55,042 nucleotides of DNA from an uncultured Alphaproteobacteria bacterium (GCA_937924895.1 CALEYP010000112.1:1-55042), one strand, 5' to 3'. Positions 1 through 9,003 are shown, counted from the first letter of the stretch. The notes: a model not told the origin generated them from the sequence alone. Numbers and translations are program-made.

Positions 1-34
1 GTGGGAATGCTTTGGCCATATGGGATATAGTCAT
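1..34 (-). CDS. possible start of ispG (partial, runs off the left edge)
   Basis: Reading the minus strand, an ATG at 34 opens a frame that stays open to the window edge and begins MTISHMAKAFP; a second ATG lies at 19. In many alphaproteobacteria the gene after the rodZ-like gene is ispG (4-hydroxy-3-methylbut-2-enyl diphosphate synthase, isoprenoid pathway), and this start is compatible with that. Only eleven residues are visible, there is no clear Shine-Dalgarno site, and the call rests mainly on gene order. Confidence 0.3.
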   Translation of the reverse strand, partial: MTISHMAKAFP

Positions 35-104
35 TTTTTCAAGTTATGACTAGCCCTGCCATGGCCAAACTATGTGCCACAGCCAGGTCGGCTACCTAAT
101 GTCG

Positions 105-1202
105 CTATTGATTAAGGCTAGCAGCGCGGCGCGCCCGCAATGAATCACGGCTAAGGGGAACATCGCGAATAATCTCACCAACCTCACCCATTGTGAATTC
201 ATTCAGTCCAGGCAATGTCAGAACAAGACCACCAGCATTCCCTGTTGATAGATAGAGTTTCTCATTGGCTGGTGCGATATATTGGTCACCAGGCTTGAAT
301 AATTTGGATAATAAGACATCGCCATTTTCGCGCACAACCTCTACCCAAGAGGGGGCGATCACAGATACAATAACCTCATCTTCAGGCTCGCGAGCTGTGG
401 CAAGCGCAGAGACACTTGTTGTTGTAGCAGGCGCCTCTTGCGCTTTGTCTGCCACGTCAGCAACGACGGGCTGGTCTTCCTCTGCAATCACAGGTGCCTC
501 ATCAACGGGCGCTGCCTCTTCTTCTGCTACCACCGTTTGTGCAATCACAGCTTCTTCTTCCTCTGCAATCGCAGGGGTTGGCTGGTTGTCTTCACCTGTA
601 TCTATCGTCTCTGTGGTATCCACTGATTCTGATGGCTTGTCACTATCATTCGCTGCGATGACTTCTTGATTTGTCAGAGCAGGCGTAACAGGAATAGCTG
701 GCACTTCAATCTCTGGTGTATCCTGCTCTGCAATCTCTTGGGTTAATGTCGGCGAAGTCAGCGGATTAAGCTGATAGGCGTCTAACACCTGCCAACCAAG
801 ATAGCCCGCAAAAAGCACAAGCACCACAAGCATAGCTGACATGGCGCCAGACATTCGTGGTTCTAATACTTCATCAGGAAAATGATAGGATGGTTGTGAC
901 TGATCGCGCGCAACCATCATCTTATATTTATCAAGATGAGGTGTCGCATCAATGCCAAGCATTTTGCAATAGCTTTTGATGTAACCATGGCCATATGTGG
1001 CACCAGGCAATTCATCATAGGTCTCTGATTCGAGTGCCGCTAAATATGTTTTAGGAATGCGTAATTCATTGGCGATATCAGCAATTTCCAGGCCTTTGGC
1101 CAAACGAGCCGCACGTAGAACTGCCCCGCCTGCATCAGTGCCAGGCAGATCCATCTGATCTTCCTGTGACAGCTTACCGTCTATGCCAGTCTTGCTTGCC
1201 AT
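105..1202 (-). CDS. RodZ-like protein: cytoplasmic HTH, one membrane segment, periplasmic DUF4115 domain
   Basis: Probable cell-shape scaffold that links MreB to the membrane. The N-terminal part (about residues 20-95) is an Xre/HTH_25 domain with the family pattern of an early VLRAAR helix, the segment IANELRIPKTYLAALE and a YGHGYIKSYC stretch. One hydrophobic segment follows (about 120-140), then a long low-complexity acidic, Ala-, Val- and Thr-rich linker, and a C-terminal DUF4115-like beta domain (about 280-350, containing SWVEVVRENGDVLL). The ATG at 1202 is preferred over an in-frame start at 1223 because GGTGGGA lies just upstream and the protein then starts MASKTG. The linker has many EEE and Val-Ala repeats, as is usual for RodZ spacers. 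The gene follows lysC on the same strand with a gap of about 170 nt, so it may have its own promoter. The fold is clear; the MreB partner is family knowledge. Confidence 0.85.
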   Translation of the reverse strand: MASKTGIDGKLSQEDQMDLPGTDAGGAVLRAARLAKGLEIADIANELRIPKTYLAALESETYDELPGATYGHGYIKSYCKMLGIDATPHLDKYKMMVARDQSQPSYHFPDEVLEPRMSGAMSAMLVVLVLFAGYLGWQVLDAYQLNPLTSPTLTQEIAEQDTPEIEVPAIPVTPALTNQEVIAANDSDKPSESVDTTETIDTGEDNQPTPAIAEEEEAVIAQTVVAEEEAAPVDEAPVIAEEDQPVVADVADKAQEAPATTTSVSALATAREPEDEVIVSVIAPSWVEVVRENGDVLLSKLFKPGDQYIAPANEKLYLSTGNAGGLVLTLPGLNEFTMGEVGEIIRDVPLSRDSLRARRAASLNQ

Positions 1203-1372
1203 ATTTTCCCACCGGAGCCCCAAAAAACGATACCTCTAAAAACTATAGGCAAATTTTGAGGTGAAATACTACCCAAAATTGCGTCATTTTCAGGGTTTTT
1301 ATCAAAAAAGAGGGTAAAAAGCTGTTTTTTTCGGCATTTTATCCTCATCCCCTACCTTAACGGCTAATCCGT

Positions 1373-2593
1373 TTAAGCCTCATGAAGCTCAAAAGCATCA
1401 TGCAATGTCCGCACAGCTAGTTCGGTGTAAGCAGAGTCAATCAAGACGGAAATTTTAATTTCACTTGTTGAAATCACCTGCAAATTCACACCTTTTTCAG
1501 CAAGTGATGCAAACATCTTATTCGCGATCCCTGCCTGAGTGCGCATCGCAGTGCCAATAATAGAAATCTTTGCAATATTTGATGCCGCATCTACCCGTTG
1601 GTAAGGCAGCTTATCTTTCACAGAGTCAATGACCGCTAGCGCTTTATCTGCATCACCTGCTGCGACCGAGAAGGTAATATCTGTGCGGCTCGCATCTGTA
1701 GAGGCTGATTGCACAATCATATCCACATTCACATTATCATGCGCTAGCGCTTCAAACATCACAGCCGCAATACCTGGCTTGTCATCAAGACCTACCACAG
1801 TGATTTTTGCTTCATCGGCACTATAGGCAATGCCACTGATTTTTTGTCTTTCCATCTGAGTATCCTCATCAACCACCAAAGTTCCTGGTGTGTCATTAAA
1901 GCTTGAACGGACTTGAATTTTTACATTATGGCGCATCCCCATGGCGACAGACCGTGTTTGCAACACTTTCGCACCAGCAGATGCCATCTCTAACATCTCT
2001 TCAAATGTAATCTGATCAAGTTTGCGCGCTGTTGGCATGATACGAGGGTCAGTCGTATACACCCCATCGACATCTGTGTAGATATCACATCTATCGGCGT
2101 TAAGCGCCGCTGCCAATGCCACTGCAGATGTATCAGACCCGCCTCGCCCTAATGTGGTAATTCGACCTTCTTCGCTAATGCCCTGAAACCCGGCAACAAC
2201 AGCCACCTGACCTTGTGATAAACGGGCATCAATATCATGAGCCTCAATCGCTTCAATCCGCGCTGAGCCATGGGTGGAATCTGTCTTCACTGGCACCTGC
2301 CATCCCAGCCATGACCGCGCATCAACGCCGATATTTTGCAAAGCGATAGCTAATAAGCCAACTGTGACTTGCTCGCCTGTGGCAACAATAGCATCATATT
2401 CTCTGGCATCATGAAGAGGGCCAATATCTTTCGACCATTGAACCAGCTGATTGGTTGTACCTGCCATGGCAGAGACGACCACGGCAACCTCATGACCCGC
2501 ATCTACCTCGGCTTTGACGCGTTGCGCAACATTCCGGATGCGATCCAAATCACCAACAGATGTCCCGCCAAATTTTTGAACTATTCTTGCCAT
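1373..2593 (-). CDS. lysC: aspartate kinase
   Basis: Phosphorylates aspartate, the first step towards lysine, threonine and methionine. The protein has 406 residues, the usual length for a monofunctional enzyme. The kinase domain starts with the KFGGTSVG signature (residues 7-14) and contains GRGGSDTSAVALAAAL and the DVDGVYTTDPR segment. Two ACT domains occupy about residues 265-406, for example VGLDDKPGIAAVMFEAL and IIGTAMRTQAGIANKMF, which implies allosteric feedback by lysine or threonine. The ATG at 2593 gives the standard MARIVQKFGG start. It diverges from ubiG, and a promoter with an unusual palindromic spacer lies upstream (2662-2690). Confidence 0.97.
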   Translation of the reverse strand: MARIVQKFGGTSVGDLDRIRNVAQRVKAEVDAGHEVAVVVSAMAGTTNQLVQWSKDIGPLHDAREYDAIVATGEQVTVGLLAIALQNIGVDARSWLGWQVPVKTDSTHGSARIEAIEAHDIDARLSQGQVAVVAGFQGISEEGRITTLGRGGSDTSAVALAAALNADRCDIYTDVDGVYTTDPRIMPTARKLDQITFEEMLEMASAGAKVLQTRSVAMGMRHNVKIQVRSSFNDTPGTLVVDEDTQMERQKISGIAYSADEAKITVVGLDDKPGIAAVMFEALAHDNVNVDMIVQSASTDASRTDITFSVAAGDADKALAVIDSVKDKLPYQRVDAASNIAKISIIGTAMRTQAGIANKMFASLAEKGVNLQVISTSEIKISVLIDSAYTELAVRTLHDAFELHEA

Positions 2594-2661
2594 TATACTG
2601 ATGTCACTCTATTTTGCTTATCAGGAGTGCACGCCTCATTTGGCGCATTTATCTGGCACTT

Positions 2662-2690
2662 GTCATATAGAAGCGGCATGCCGCTTACAA
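2662..2690 (-). promoter_or_regulatory. lysC promoter with a 16-bp palindrome in the -35/-10 spacer
   Basis: On the minus strand TTGTAA (2690-2685) and TATGAC (2667-2662) are separated by exactly 17 nt and point at lysC, with a predicted start near 2655. The perfect palindrome AAGCGGCATGCCGCTT (2671-2686) fills the spacer and touches the -35 box. That placement is typical of an operator bound by a dimeric regulator. It also lies upstream of the divergent ubiG gene, so one protein could affect both. Confidence 0.5.
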
Positions 2691-2763
2691 GATAATTATG
2701 AGGCGGATAGGGATAAAGGCGGTCATCAGGAACGCCTCTTACTGCTGTAGGGAATGCCGAACA

Positions 2764-3498
2764 ATGCCAAAACTGAGCAGTCAAGATCAACAAGATACCG
2801 CACAATTTGATGCAATTGGTGATGCTTGGTGGGCTAGCTCTGGTCCGATGGCACCGCTCCATGCTTTCACGCCAGTCCGGATAGATTACATCCAAGAAAT
2901 GGCAAAACGGGCAGGATTTGGGACCCATGATGGCGCCCTACCATTGCACGGATGCCGTATTTTGGACATTGGATGTGGCGGTGGATTGCTCGCAGAACCG
3001 CTAGCCCAGCTTGGCGCAGATATGACAGCCATCGATGCATCACAAGCTGCGATTAATGCCGCCAAAACACATGCATCAAAACAGGGCCTTGCCATTGATT
3101 ATCGCCATTGCTTGGCTGAAGATTTGGCCGAAACAGGTGTACAATTTGATATTATCTATAGCTCTGAAGTAATTGAGCATGTGGCAAACCGGTCTGTCTT
3201 TTTGTCAGCAATGTCTCAGCTTCTGAAACCTGGTGGCCTTTTTGTTATCACGACCATTAACCGCACAATGGCAGCCCTAGCCACTATCAAAATTGGCGCT
3301 GAATATATTGTGAAGATGATCCCAAAAGGCACACATGATTACGCCAAATTCGTGACACCAGCTGAGCTTACAGCTGAATGTGCCGCCCACGGTTTGCTCG
3401 TTGACCATCATACCGGCTTTGCGCCATCTCCCAAGGGCGGGTTTCGCAAGACGAGATTTCAAGGGATCAATTATGCCGTATCTGGGCGCAAAGGCTGA
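2764..3498 (+). CDS. ubiG: bifunctional ubiquinone biosynthesis O-methyltransferase
   Basis: Performs the two SAM-dependent O-methylations of ubiquinone synthesis, at 2-polyprenyl-6-hydroxyphenol and 3-demethylubiquinol. The ATG at 2764 is chosen over an in-frame start at 2698 because it yields 244 residues, the normal UbiG length, and the N-terminus then carries the family pattern FDAIGDAWWASSGPMAPLH (about residues 15-33). SAM motif I is LDIGCGGGLLAEPL (67-80) and the post-I acidic region is MTAIDAS. The C-terminal GTHDYAKFVTPAEL segment is also typical. AGGGA lies about 10 nt before this start. It diverges from lysC and converges with the DUF1178 gene. Confidence 0.93.
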   Translation: MPKLSSQDQQDTAQFDAIGDAWWASSGPMAPLHAFTPVRIDYIQEMAKRAGFGTHDGALPLHGCRILDIGCGGGLLAEPLAQLGADMTAIDASQAAINAAKTHASKQGLAIDYRHCLAEDLAETGVQFDIIYSSEVIEHVANRSVFLSAMSQLLKPGGLFVITTINRTMAALATIKIGAEYIVKMIPKGTHDYAKFVTPAELTAECAAHGLLVDHHTGFAPSPKGGFRKTRFQGINYAVSGRKG

Positions 3499-3512
3499 TA
3501 CAGGCTTTTGAT

Positions 3513-3998
3513 TTATTGCTCTGATGGCAAATCAGGCAGCTCGTACACCTCAATGCCTTCATCTGCCAATTCTTCTCTTTCATCTTTGGTGGTATTCCCA
3601 TAGATGGGCTTGGCCTCTGATTCCCCATAATGCATTTTGCGCGCTTCCTCTGCAAATTTATCACCAACATTTGTAAAGTCTGTCTTCACACGCTTATGCA
3701 AATCCTTTAACGCCTTCATGGCCTGACCCACCATTTCCGCTTGCTCATCATTTAATTTTGGCATGGGTTGTGGCGGCGCTGTCACTGTTGCAGCGGGCGC
3801 CGGCGTCTGAGGTTCAGGCGTTTTGCGTAATTTAGGGCTATTTAAATTTGGGGCAGATAGTAATTTTGAGACGGCACTGCTATCACAAAGGGGACAGCTT
3901 ACAAGACCCCTTTCGCGTTGATCATCATAGGCTGAGGATGTCGAAAACCACGCCTCAAATTCATGATTTTGGTCGCATTGTAAGTGATATTTAATCAT
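3513..3998 (-). CDS. DUF1178 family zinc-ribbon protein
   Basis: This 161-residue protein begins MIKYHLQCDQNHEFEAWFSTS, the hallmark of DUF1178. A second Cys pair, CPLCDS (about residues 36-41), completes a probable zinc ribbon with the first Cys. A Pro- and Ala-rich linker follows, then a C-terminal conserved block (GQAMKALKDLHKRVKTDFTN and FAEEARKMHYGE). The function of the family is unknown. In many alphaproteobacteria it sits beside grxC, a nitrilase gene and ubiG; here it lies between ubiG and secA, so the neighbourhood is partly conserved but rearranged. Confidence 0.9.
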   Translation of the reverse strand: MIKYHLQCDQNHEFEAWFSTSSAYDDQRERGLVSCPLCDSSAVSKLLSAPNLNSPKLRKTPEPQTPAPAATVTAPPQPMPKLNDEQAEMVGQAMKALKDLHKRVKTDFTNVGDKFAEEARKMHYGESEAKPIYGNTTKDEREELADEGIEVYELPDLPSEQ

Positions 3999-4043
3999 CT
4001 CTTAGACACTGCCAATTGCTGCTAACAAGACGGTCCGGACAGA

Positions 4044-6644
4044 TTAGAGCTGCCCGTGACAATGTTTATATTTCTTGCCAGAGCCGCACGGACAAGGGGC
4101 ATTCCGTCCCACCTTCTCCGCCGCTGGCTTGGCGGCAGGCTTGGCGGCTGGGGCTGGTGATGAAGCAGCCTCAGCTGCCTCAGGCTGGCGTAATTCCACA
4201 TGAGACAAGGCCAATGTCACTGTCATCCGCATCTTATCAAGCATGCCTTCAAACATACCAAAGGCTTCTTTTTTATATTCATTCAGCGGATCTTTTTGCG
4301 CATAAGCCCGTAAGCCAATGCCTTGGCGCAATTGATCAAGCCCTAGCAAATGCTCTTTCCACTGCTGATCAAGAACTTGCAATAATAATGACTTTTCCGC
4401 CATGCGCATCACCTCAGGGCCAAAGCGCACTGCTTTATCTGCCATGTAGGAATCTGATTTAGCGATCAAGCGATCTGACAATTCAATCTCTGCAATGCCA
4501 TCTTCGGCAAACCACTCTTCCGCTGGAATATCCAGTGCCAGATATTGCATACATTCTGTTTTGAATTTGGTGGCGTCCCAATTTTCAACAAAGCTACCTT
4601 GTGGAATAGCATTATCAATAAGGGCTTCGATTGTCTCATGACGCATATCGACAACCGTATCATGCACATCTTTTGACTGCATGATGTCTTTGCGTTGGGC
4701 AAAAATAACCTGACGCTGATCATTCATCACATCATCAAAGCGCAATAGCTGCTTTCTGATCTCAAAATTATGCGCTTCAACTTTTGATTGGGCCTTTTCC
4801 ACAGCTTTGTTAATCCAGCTATGCGTAATCGCTTCCCCTTCCTCAAGACCAAGCTTTTGCAGCATGCCATCTAGCTTTTCTGAGCCAAAAATACGCATGA
4901 GATCATCTTGAAGTGACAGGAAGAATTTTGAGGCGCCCGGGTCACCCTGACGGCCTGTACGACCGCGCAACTGATTATCAATACGACGCGATTCATGACG
5001 CTCGGTGCCAATGACATATAAGCCACCAGCGGCCAAAGCCTGTTCTTTTTTAGCTTCGACATCTGCTATAATCTTCGCTGCTTTGGGATCATCAGCGGCC
5101 AAGCCTTCAGCAGCCAGACGCATCGCGAGGTTCCCGCCCAGCTGAATATCTGTACCACGACCAGCCATGTTCGTGGCAATCGTAACAGCCCCTGGCACAC
5201 CTGCCTCGGCAATGATTTGCGCTTCTTCTTCATGGAAACGCGCATTCAATACCTGATGCGGGATTTTTTTCTTTTTCAGGGCGGCTGATAGGCTCTCTGA
5301 TTTTTCAATCGTCACCGTCCCCACAAGAATAGGCTGGCCCTTCGCGCGGCTCTCTTCTATCAAAGTGATAACGGCATCATCGCGCTCTTGCGAGGTCCGA
5401 TACACCTCATCATCATAATCAATACGGGCAACAGGATTATTCGTCGGCACCGCGATGACATCTAATTTGTAAATTTCTGAAAACTCGCCCGCCTCTGTCA
5501 GCGCCGTCCCTGTCATGCCTGCCAGTTTTTCATAGAGGCGGAAATAATTTTGATAGGTCACAGATGCCAGCGTTTGGTTCTCTGCCTGAATTTCAACCAT
5601 CTCTTTGGCTTCTAGCGCTTGGTGCAGGCCATCAGAGAAGCGGCGGCCATCCATCGCGCGGCCGGTAAACTCATCAATGATCACAATCTGGCCTTGGCGC
5701 ACCATATAATGGGTATCACGGCTGAATAATTTATGGGCGCGCAACGCCTGCGTCGTGTGATGCAATAGCGAGATATTGGCTGAATCATACAGCGAACCGG
5801 CTTCCATCAAGCCCGCTTGCTGAAGCAATTCTTCTGCATGAAGCACACCCTCTTCAGTGAGCGTCACAGACCGCGCCTTTTCATCCACTTCATAATCATT
5901 GTCACTAAAATGAGGGACGATCTTATCTGCGGCCTGATATAAATCAGCGGCTGTCTCAGCCGGACCAGAGATAACGAGCGGGGTCCGGGCTTCATCAATG
6001 AGGATTGAATCAACTTCATCAACAATTGCAAAATGATGGTCACGCTGCACCATCGCGGCAATTTCAAATTTCAGATTATCGCGCAGATAATCAAAACCAA
6101 ATTCATTATTCGTGCCATAGGTAATGTCGCATTGATAGGCTGCACGGCGCGCTTCATCATCAAGCCCCCCTTTGATACAGCCGACCGTCAATCCTAAAAA
6201 TTCGTAAACCTGACCCATCCAGCTCGCATCACGGCTTGCCAGATAATCATTCACGGTCACAACATGCACCCCTTTGCCTGTCAGCGCATTCAAAAAGACA
6301 GGTAAAGTGGCAACAAGCGTTTTCCCTTCCCCTGTTTTCATTTCAGAGATTTTGCCGCTGTGCAAAATAATGCCGCCCATCAGCTGTACATCAAAATGGC
6401 GCTGACCAAGGGTCCGTTTGGCGGCTTCTCGTACCAGCGCAAAGGCATCAACAAGACACTCATCAAGTGAAGTGCCTGCCGCGATGGCTGCTTTCATCTT
6501 GGCTGTTGCCTCACGCAAGCCATCATCACTCATCTCTTGGAAATGAGCTTCTCTGGCATTAATGGCGTCGACCTGGCCTTTTAATTTTTTGATCTCGCGA
6601 TCATTAGAATCACCAAAAATGGATTTAGCAAGAGAGGCCAGCAT
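4044..6644 (-). CDS. secA: preprotein translocase ATPase SecA
   Basis: Motor ATPase that drives unfolded preproteins through SecYEG. With the ATG at 6644 (MLASLAKSIFG, the conserved family start) the protein has 866 residues; an upstream TTG at 6653 is less likely. Walker A is GEGKT (about 105-109), the DEAD-type Walker B region reads DEVDSILIDEART, and the motifs GRGTDIQLGG and ESRRIDNQLRGRTGRQGDPG are intact. The C-terminus has an Ala/Pro linker and the zinc-binding CPCGSGKKYKHCH tail that contacts SecB and phospholipids. The start has no visible Shine-Dalgarno site. It diverges from the parvulin gene; a promoter lies at 6718-6746. Confidence 0.97.
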   Translation of the reverse strand: MLASLAKSIFGDSNDREIKKLKGQVDAINAREAHFQEMSDDGLREATAKMKAAIAAGTSLDECLVDAFALVREAAKRTLGQRHFDVQLMGGIILHSGKISEMKTGEGKTLVATLPVFLNALTGKGVHVVTVNDYLASRDASWMGQVYEFLGLTVGCIKGGLDDEARRAAYQCDITYGTNNEFGFDYLRDNLKFEIAAMVQRDHHFAIVDEVDSILIDEARTPLVISGPAETAADLYQAADKIVPHFSDNDYEVDEKARSVTLTEEGVLHAEELLQQAGLMEAGSLYDSANISLLHHTTQALRAHKLFSRDTHYMVRQGQIVIIDEFTGRAMDGRRFSDGLHQALEAKEMVEIQAENQTLASVTYQNYFRLYEKLAGMTGTALTEAGEFSEIYKLDVIAVPTNNPVARIDYDDEVYRTSQERDDAVITLIEESRAKGQPILVGTVTIEKSESLSAALKKKKIPHQVLNARFHEEEAQIIAEAGVPGAVTIATNMAGRGTDIQLGGNLAMRLAAEGLAADDPKAAKIIADVEAKKEQALAAGGLYVIGTERHESRRIDNQLRGRTGRQGDPGASKFFLSLQDDLMRIFGSEKLDGMLQKLGLEEGEAITHSWINKAVEKAQSKVEAHNFEIRKQLLRFDDVMNDQRQVIFAQRKDIMQSKDVHDTVVDMRHETIEALIDNAIPQGSFVENWDATKFKTECMQYLALDIPAEEWFAEDGIAEIELSDRLIAKSDSYMADKAVRFGPEVMRMAEKSLLLQVLDQQWKEHLLGLDQLRQGIGLRAYAQKDPLNEYKKEAFGMFEGMLDKMRMTVTLALSHVELRQPEAAEAASSPAPAAKPAAKPAAEKVGRNAPCPCGSGKKYKHCHGQL

Positions 6645-6665
6645 GATAAACAACCAAATAAATCA

Positions 6666-6716
6666 ATTAAAAGGAGGCTATTTTTGCCTGAAACAGGGTA
6701 AAAAACGCCTTTTAAT
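6666..6716. repeat. 9-bp inverted repeat in the secA leader
   Basis: ATTAAAAGG (6666-6674) and CCTTTTAAT (6708-6716) are perfect inverted copies 33 nt apart. In the secA transcript most of both arms would be present, and the downstream arm lies inside a CCTCCTTTT tract that matches the 3' end of 16S rRNA. The pairing could shape the leader of an mRNA that lacks a ribosome-binding site; this is inference. Confidence 0.4.
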
Positions 6717-6717
6717 G

Positions 6718-6746
6718 CAGATAGGCATTGCGAGGAGGTTTGTCAA
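6718..6746 (-). promoter_or_regulatory. secA promoter candidate
   Basis: The minus strand has a consensus -35 box TTGACA (6746-6741), a 17-nt spacer and a weaker -10 box TATCTG (6723-6718). The predicted start is near 6711, giving a secA leader of about 67 nt that contains no Shine-Dalgarno sequence. Confidence 0.5.
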
Positions 6747-6885
6747 TTCGCAAGCCTCTTTTCCCGCGGTTTTTGCACTAGGAAAAAATGGCGTGACATC
6801 GATGTGATTAAGTCTTTGCCCTTTGCCATAACCAAGTTAGGATGAGGCAGCAATTTTAACCCAAATATTCCCATAGGGGTCCGTT

Positions 6886-7761
6886 ATGGCACATCTCACC
6901 TTGTCTCACATCTCTCATACAACGAAACGGCTTGCAGCGGCATCACTATTCCTTGTTACGGCAAATGCTAGCTTTGCCTTCGCGCAAGAAGATGTGAGCG
7001 TGGCGACGGTAAATGACCAGACCATCTATCTTGATGAGGTGATGCAGGTCGCTGAGAACCTGCCTGAGCAATATCGCAGACAGCCTCTTGATACTTATTT
7101 TGACCAATTAATCGACGAGGTAGTAAATACCAGACTAGCTGCAACAGCTGCGAAAGAGGAAGGATTGGATTCAGATCCACTCTTGCAGCGCGCGATTGAG
7201 ATTGCAACAAACCGCATCCTCGCCGAAGCCTATATGGCTGTTGAGGTCCGCAAAATGGTCACAGAAGATGAAATCAAAGAGGCCTATGATCGCTTTGTCT
7301 CTGATGCTGATAGCCGCGAAGAAGTCAGTGCCCGTCAGATTCTTGTAGATACAGAAGAAGAAGCAAAAGGGCTCATTGACAAGCTAGCAGAAGGGGCAGA
7401 TTTCGCTGAGCTAGCCAAAGAATTTTCGACAGGTCCGTCTGGTCCAAATGGTGGTGCCTTAGGCTATTTTGGTCGCGGTCAGATGGTGCCTGACTTTGAA
7501 GTCGCTGCTTTCAACCTAGAGATTGGCACCTATACATCAGCGCCTGTACAAACGCAATTTGGCTGGCACGTCATTTTGCTAGAAGATAAGCGGACAGCGC
7601 AACCAGCAAGCTTGGAAGAGATGCGTGAACAAATTGGCACAGCTCTCTCACAACAAGCTTTGGCGCGGCTGATCGAAGAAATGCGGGCCGATGCCACGAT
7701 TGAGGCGCGCAGTTTTGAAGATGTGCGGGCTGATGCCATTGCTCAGCGTGATACCCAGTAA
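6886..7761 (+). CDS. exported parvulin-type peptidyl-prolyl isomerase
   Basis: Probable periplasmic foldase. The first ~33 residues form a signal peptide (hydrophobic stretch AAASLFLVTANASFAFA, cleavage after AFA-Q). A helical SurA-like chaperone region (about 35-145) precedes a parvulin domain (about 150-245) with the family signatures SARQILVDTEEEAKGLI, FAELAKEFSTGPSGPNGGALGYF and FGWHVILLED. The C-terminal tail is a charged helix. The protein has 291 residues, typical of the PpiC/PrsA-like proteins that lie opposite secA in alphaproteobacteria. It starts a co-directional run with argJ (26 nt later) and the mutT-type gene. Confidence 0.92.
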   Translation: MAHLTLSHISHTTKRLAAASLFLVTANASFAFAQEDVSVATVNDQTIYLDEVMQVAENLPEQYRRQPLDTYFDQLIDEVVNTRLAATAAKEEGLDSDPLLQRAIEIATNRILAEAYMAVEVRKMVTEDEIKEAYDRFVSDADSREEVSARQILVDTEEEAKGLIDKLAEGADFAELAKEFSTGPSGPNGGALGYFGRGQMVPDFEVAAFNLEIGTYTSAPVQTQFGWHVILLEDKRTAQPASLEEMREQIGTALSQQALARLIEEMRADATIEARSFEDVRADAIAQRDTQ

Positions 7762-7786
7762 ATAGCACAAAATAGGTCATCTTGAC

Positions 7787-8998
7787 ATGGAACGCTCACC
7801 CTTAGCGCCACCAGTATTTCCCGCTATGTCACTGCCGGCAGGGCTGCGCCTTGCCACGGCTGCCTCTGGCATGAAATATCAGGGCAGAGATGATATGCTA
7901 TTGATGGAATTTTGTGAAGGCACCACGCTGGCTGGCATCTTTACCAAATCGGCCACCGCTTCAGCGGCCGTGCTATCATCCCGCGAGATTGTCGCTGGCG
8001 GTTATATCCGTGCGCTGTTGGTGAATGCCGGCAATGCGAATGCCTTTACGGGGCAAGTAGGTGATGAGGCGGTAGCCACACTGACCTCTGCCCTCGCCGC
8101 AAAATTACATGTCCCTAAGACACAAATTGCGACCTCTTCCACGGGCGTCATTGGTGAGCCCTTAGATACCACATGCCTCATCTCACAATTTGAGGCGCTT
8201 ACCACAGCTGGCACTGCGAGCTGGGAAGAGGCTGCCAATGCCATTCGCACCACAGATACCTTTGCCAAAGGCGCAAGCATCACTTGTAACATTGCAGGTA
8301 AGACGGTGACCATCTCTGGCATTGCCAAAGGTTCAGGCATGATTGCCCCAGACATGGCAACCATGCTTGCCTTCATCGTGACAGATGCCGCGATTGCCCC
8401 GGCGGCCTTACAAAAGGCATGTGCCCGAGCCGGCGATCGCTCTTTTAACGCGATCACGGTTGATAGTGACACATCAACCAGCGATTCTGTCTATCTTGCC
8501 GCCACGGGCCAAGGTACCTCTGTGACATCTGAGGCAGATTTAGAAATATTCCAGCAAGCTTTACAAACAGTCATGCAGGATTTGGCCATCCAAATTGTGC
8601 GAGATGGTGAAGGGGCAAGCAAGCTTATCACAATTGATGTGACAGGGGCGGTAAGTGACGCCTCTGCGCATCGCATTGGCCTTGCGATTGGCAATTCGCC
8701 ATTGGTAAAGACGGCCATTGCTGGTGAAGATGCTAATTGGGGACGGATTGTGATGGCCGTTGGTAAGGCAGGCGAGCCTGCGGATCGTGATAAATTAGAC
8801 ATCGCCATTGGCGGACATCATATCACCCAAGGGGGCCAGCGCCGCCCTGATTATGACGAAGCGCCTGTCGCCGCCCATATGACATCAGATGAGATTCATA
8901 TTGCGGTGGATATTGGACTTGGCACGGGAACAGCACGCATATGGACCTGTGATCTGACCCATGGCTATATTACCATTAACGCTGATTATCGTAGCTAA
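7787..8998 (+). CDS. argJ: bifunctional ornithine acetyltransferase / N-acetylglutamate synthase
   Basis: Transfers acetyl groups from N-acetylornithine to glutamate in the cyclic arginine pathway, and may also make N-acetylglutamate from acetyl-CoA. The protein has 403 residues. The self-cleavage site is visible as KGSGMIAPDMATMLAF (181-196); cleavage at Ala191-Thr192 frees Thr192 as the nucleophile of the beta chain. The substrate-binding TSSTGVIGEPL segment (117-127) and the C-terminal DLTHGYITINADYRS end are intact. With argD and argF near 48 kb the window holds three arginine genes in two places. It overlaps no neighbour; the mutT-type gene starts 5 nt after the stop. Confidence 0.96.
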   Translation: MERSPLAPPVFPAMSLPAGLRLATAASGMKYQGRDDMLLMEFCEGTTLAGIFTKSATASAAVLSSREIVAGGYIRALLVNAGNANAFTGQVGDEAVATLTSALAAKLHVPKTQIATSSTGVIGEPLDTTCLISQFEALTTAGTASWEEAANAIRTTDTFAKGASITCNIAGKTVTISGIAKGSGMIAPDMATMLAFIVTDAAIAPAALQKACARAGDRSFNAITVDSDTSTSDSVYLAATGQGTSVTSEADLEIFQQALQTVMQDLAIQIVRDGEGASKLITIDVTGAVSDASAHRIGLAIGNSPLVKTAIAGEDANWGRIVMAVGKAGEPADRDKLDIAIGGHHITQGGQRRPDYDEAPVAAHMTSDEIHIAVDIGLGTGTARIWTCDLTHGYITINADYRS

Positions 8999-9003
8999 TC
9001 ACT

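Noticed and set aside
1359..1373. AACGG-ATTAG-CCGTT hairpin at the lysC stop as a terminator
   Set aside because: The 5-bp stem has no T tract after it on the minus strand.
2369..2928. Frames on both strands over the lysC/ubiG junction
   Set aside because: They overlap certain genes and the lysC promoter palindrome, and lack start signals.
4016..4462. 148-residue plus-strand frame opposite the secA 3' end
   Set aside because: It is the shadow of the secA linker and zinc tail in another frame, with no ribosome site or recognisable domain.
6682..6730. 16-codon open frame MPICIKRRF... upstream of secA on the minus strand, considered as a SecM-like leader peptide
   Set aside because: Its ATG lies upstream of the predicted secA transcription start, inside the promoter spacer, and has no ribosome-binding site.
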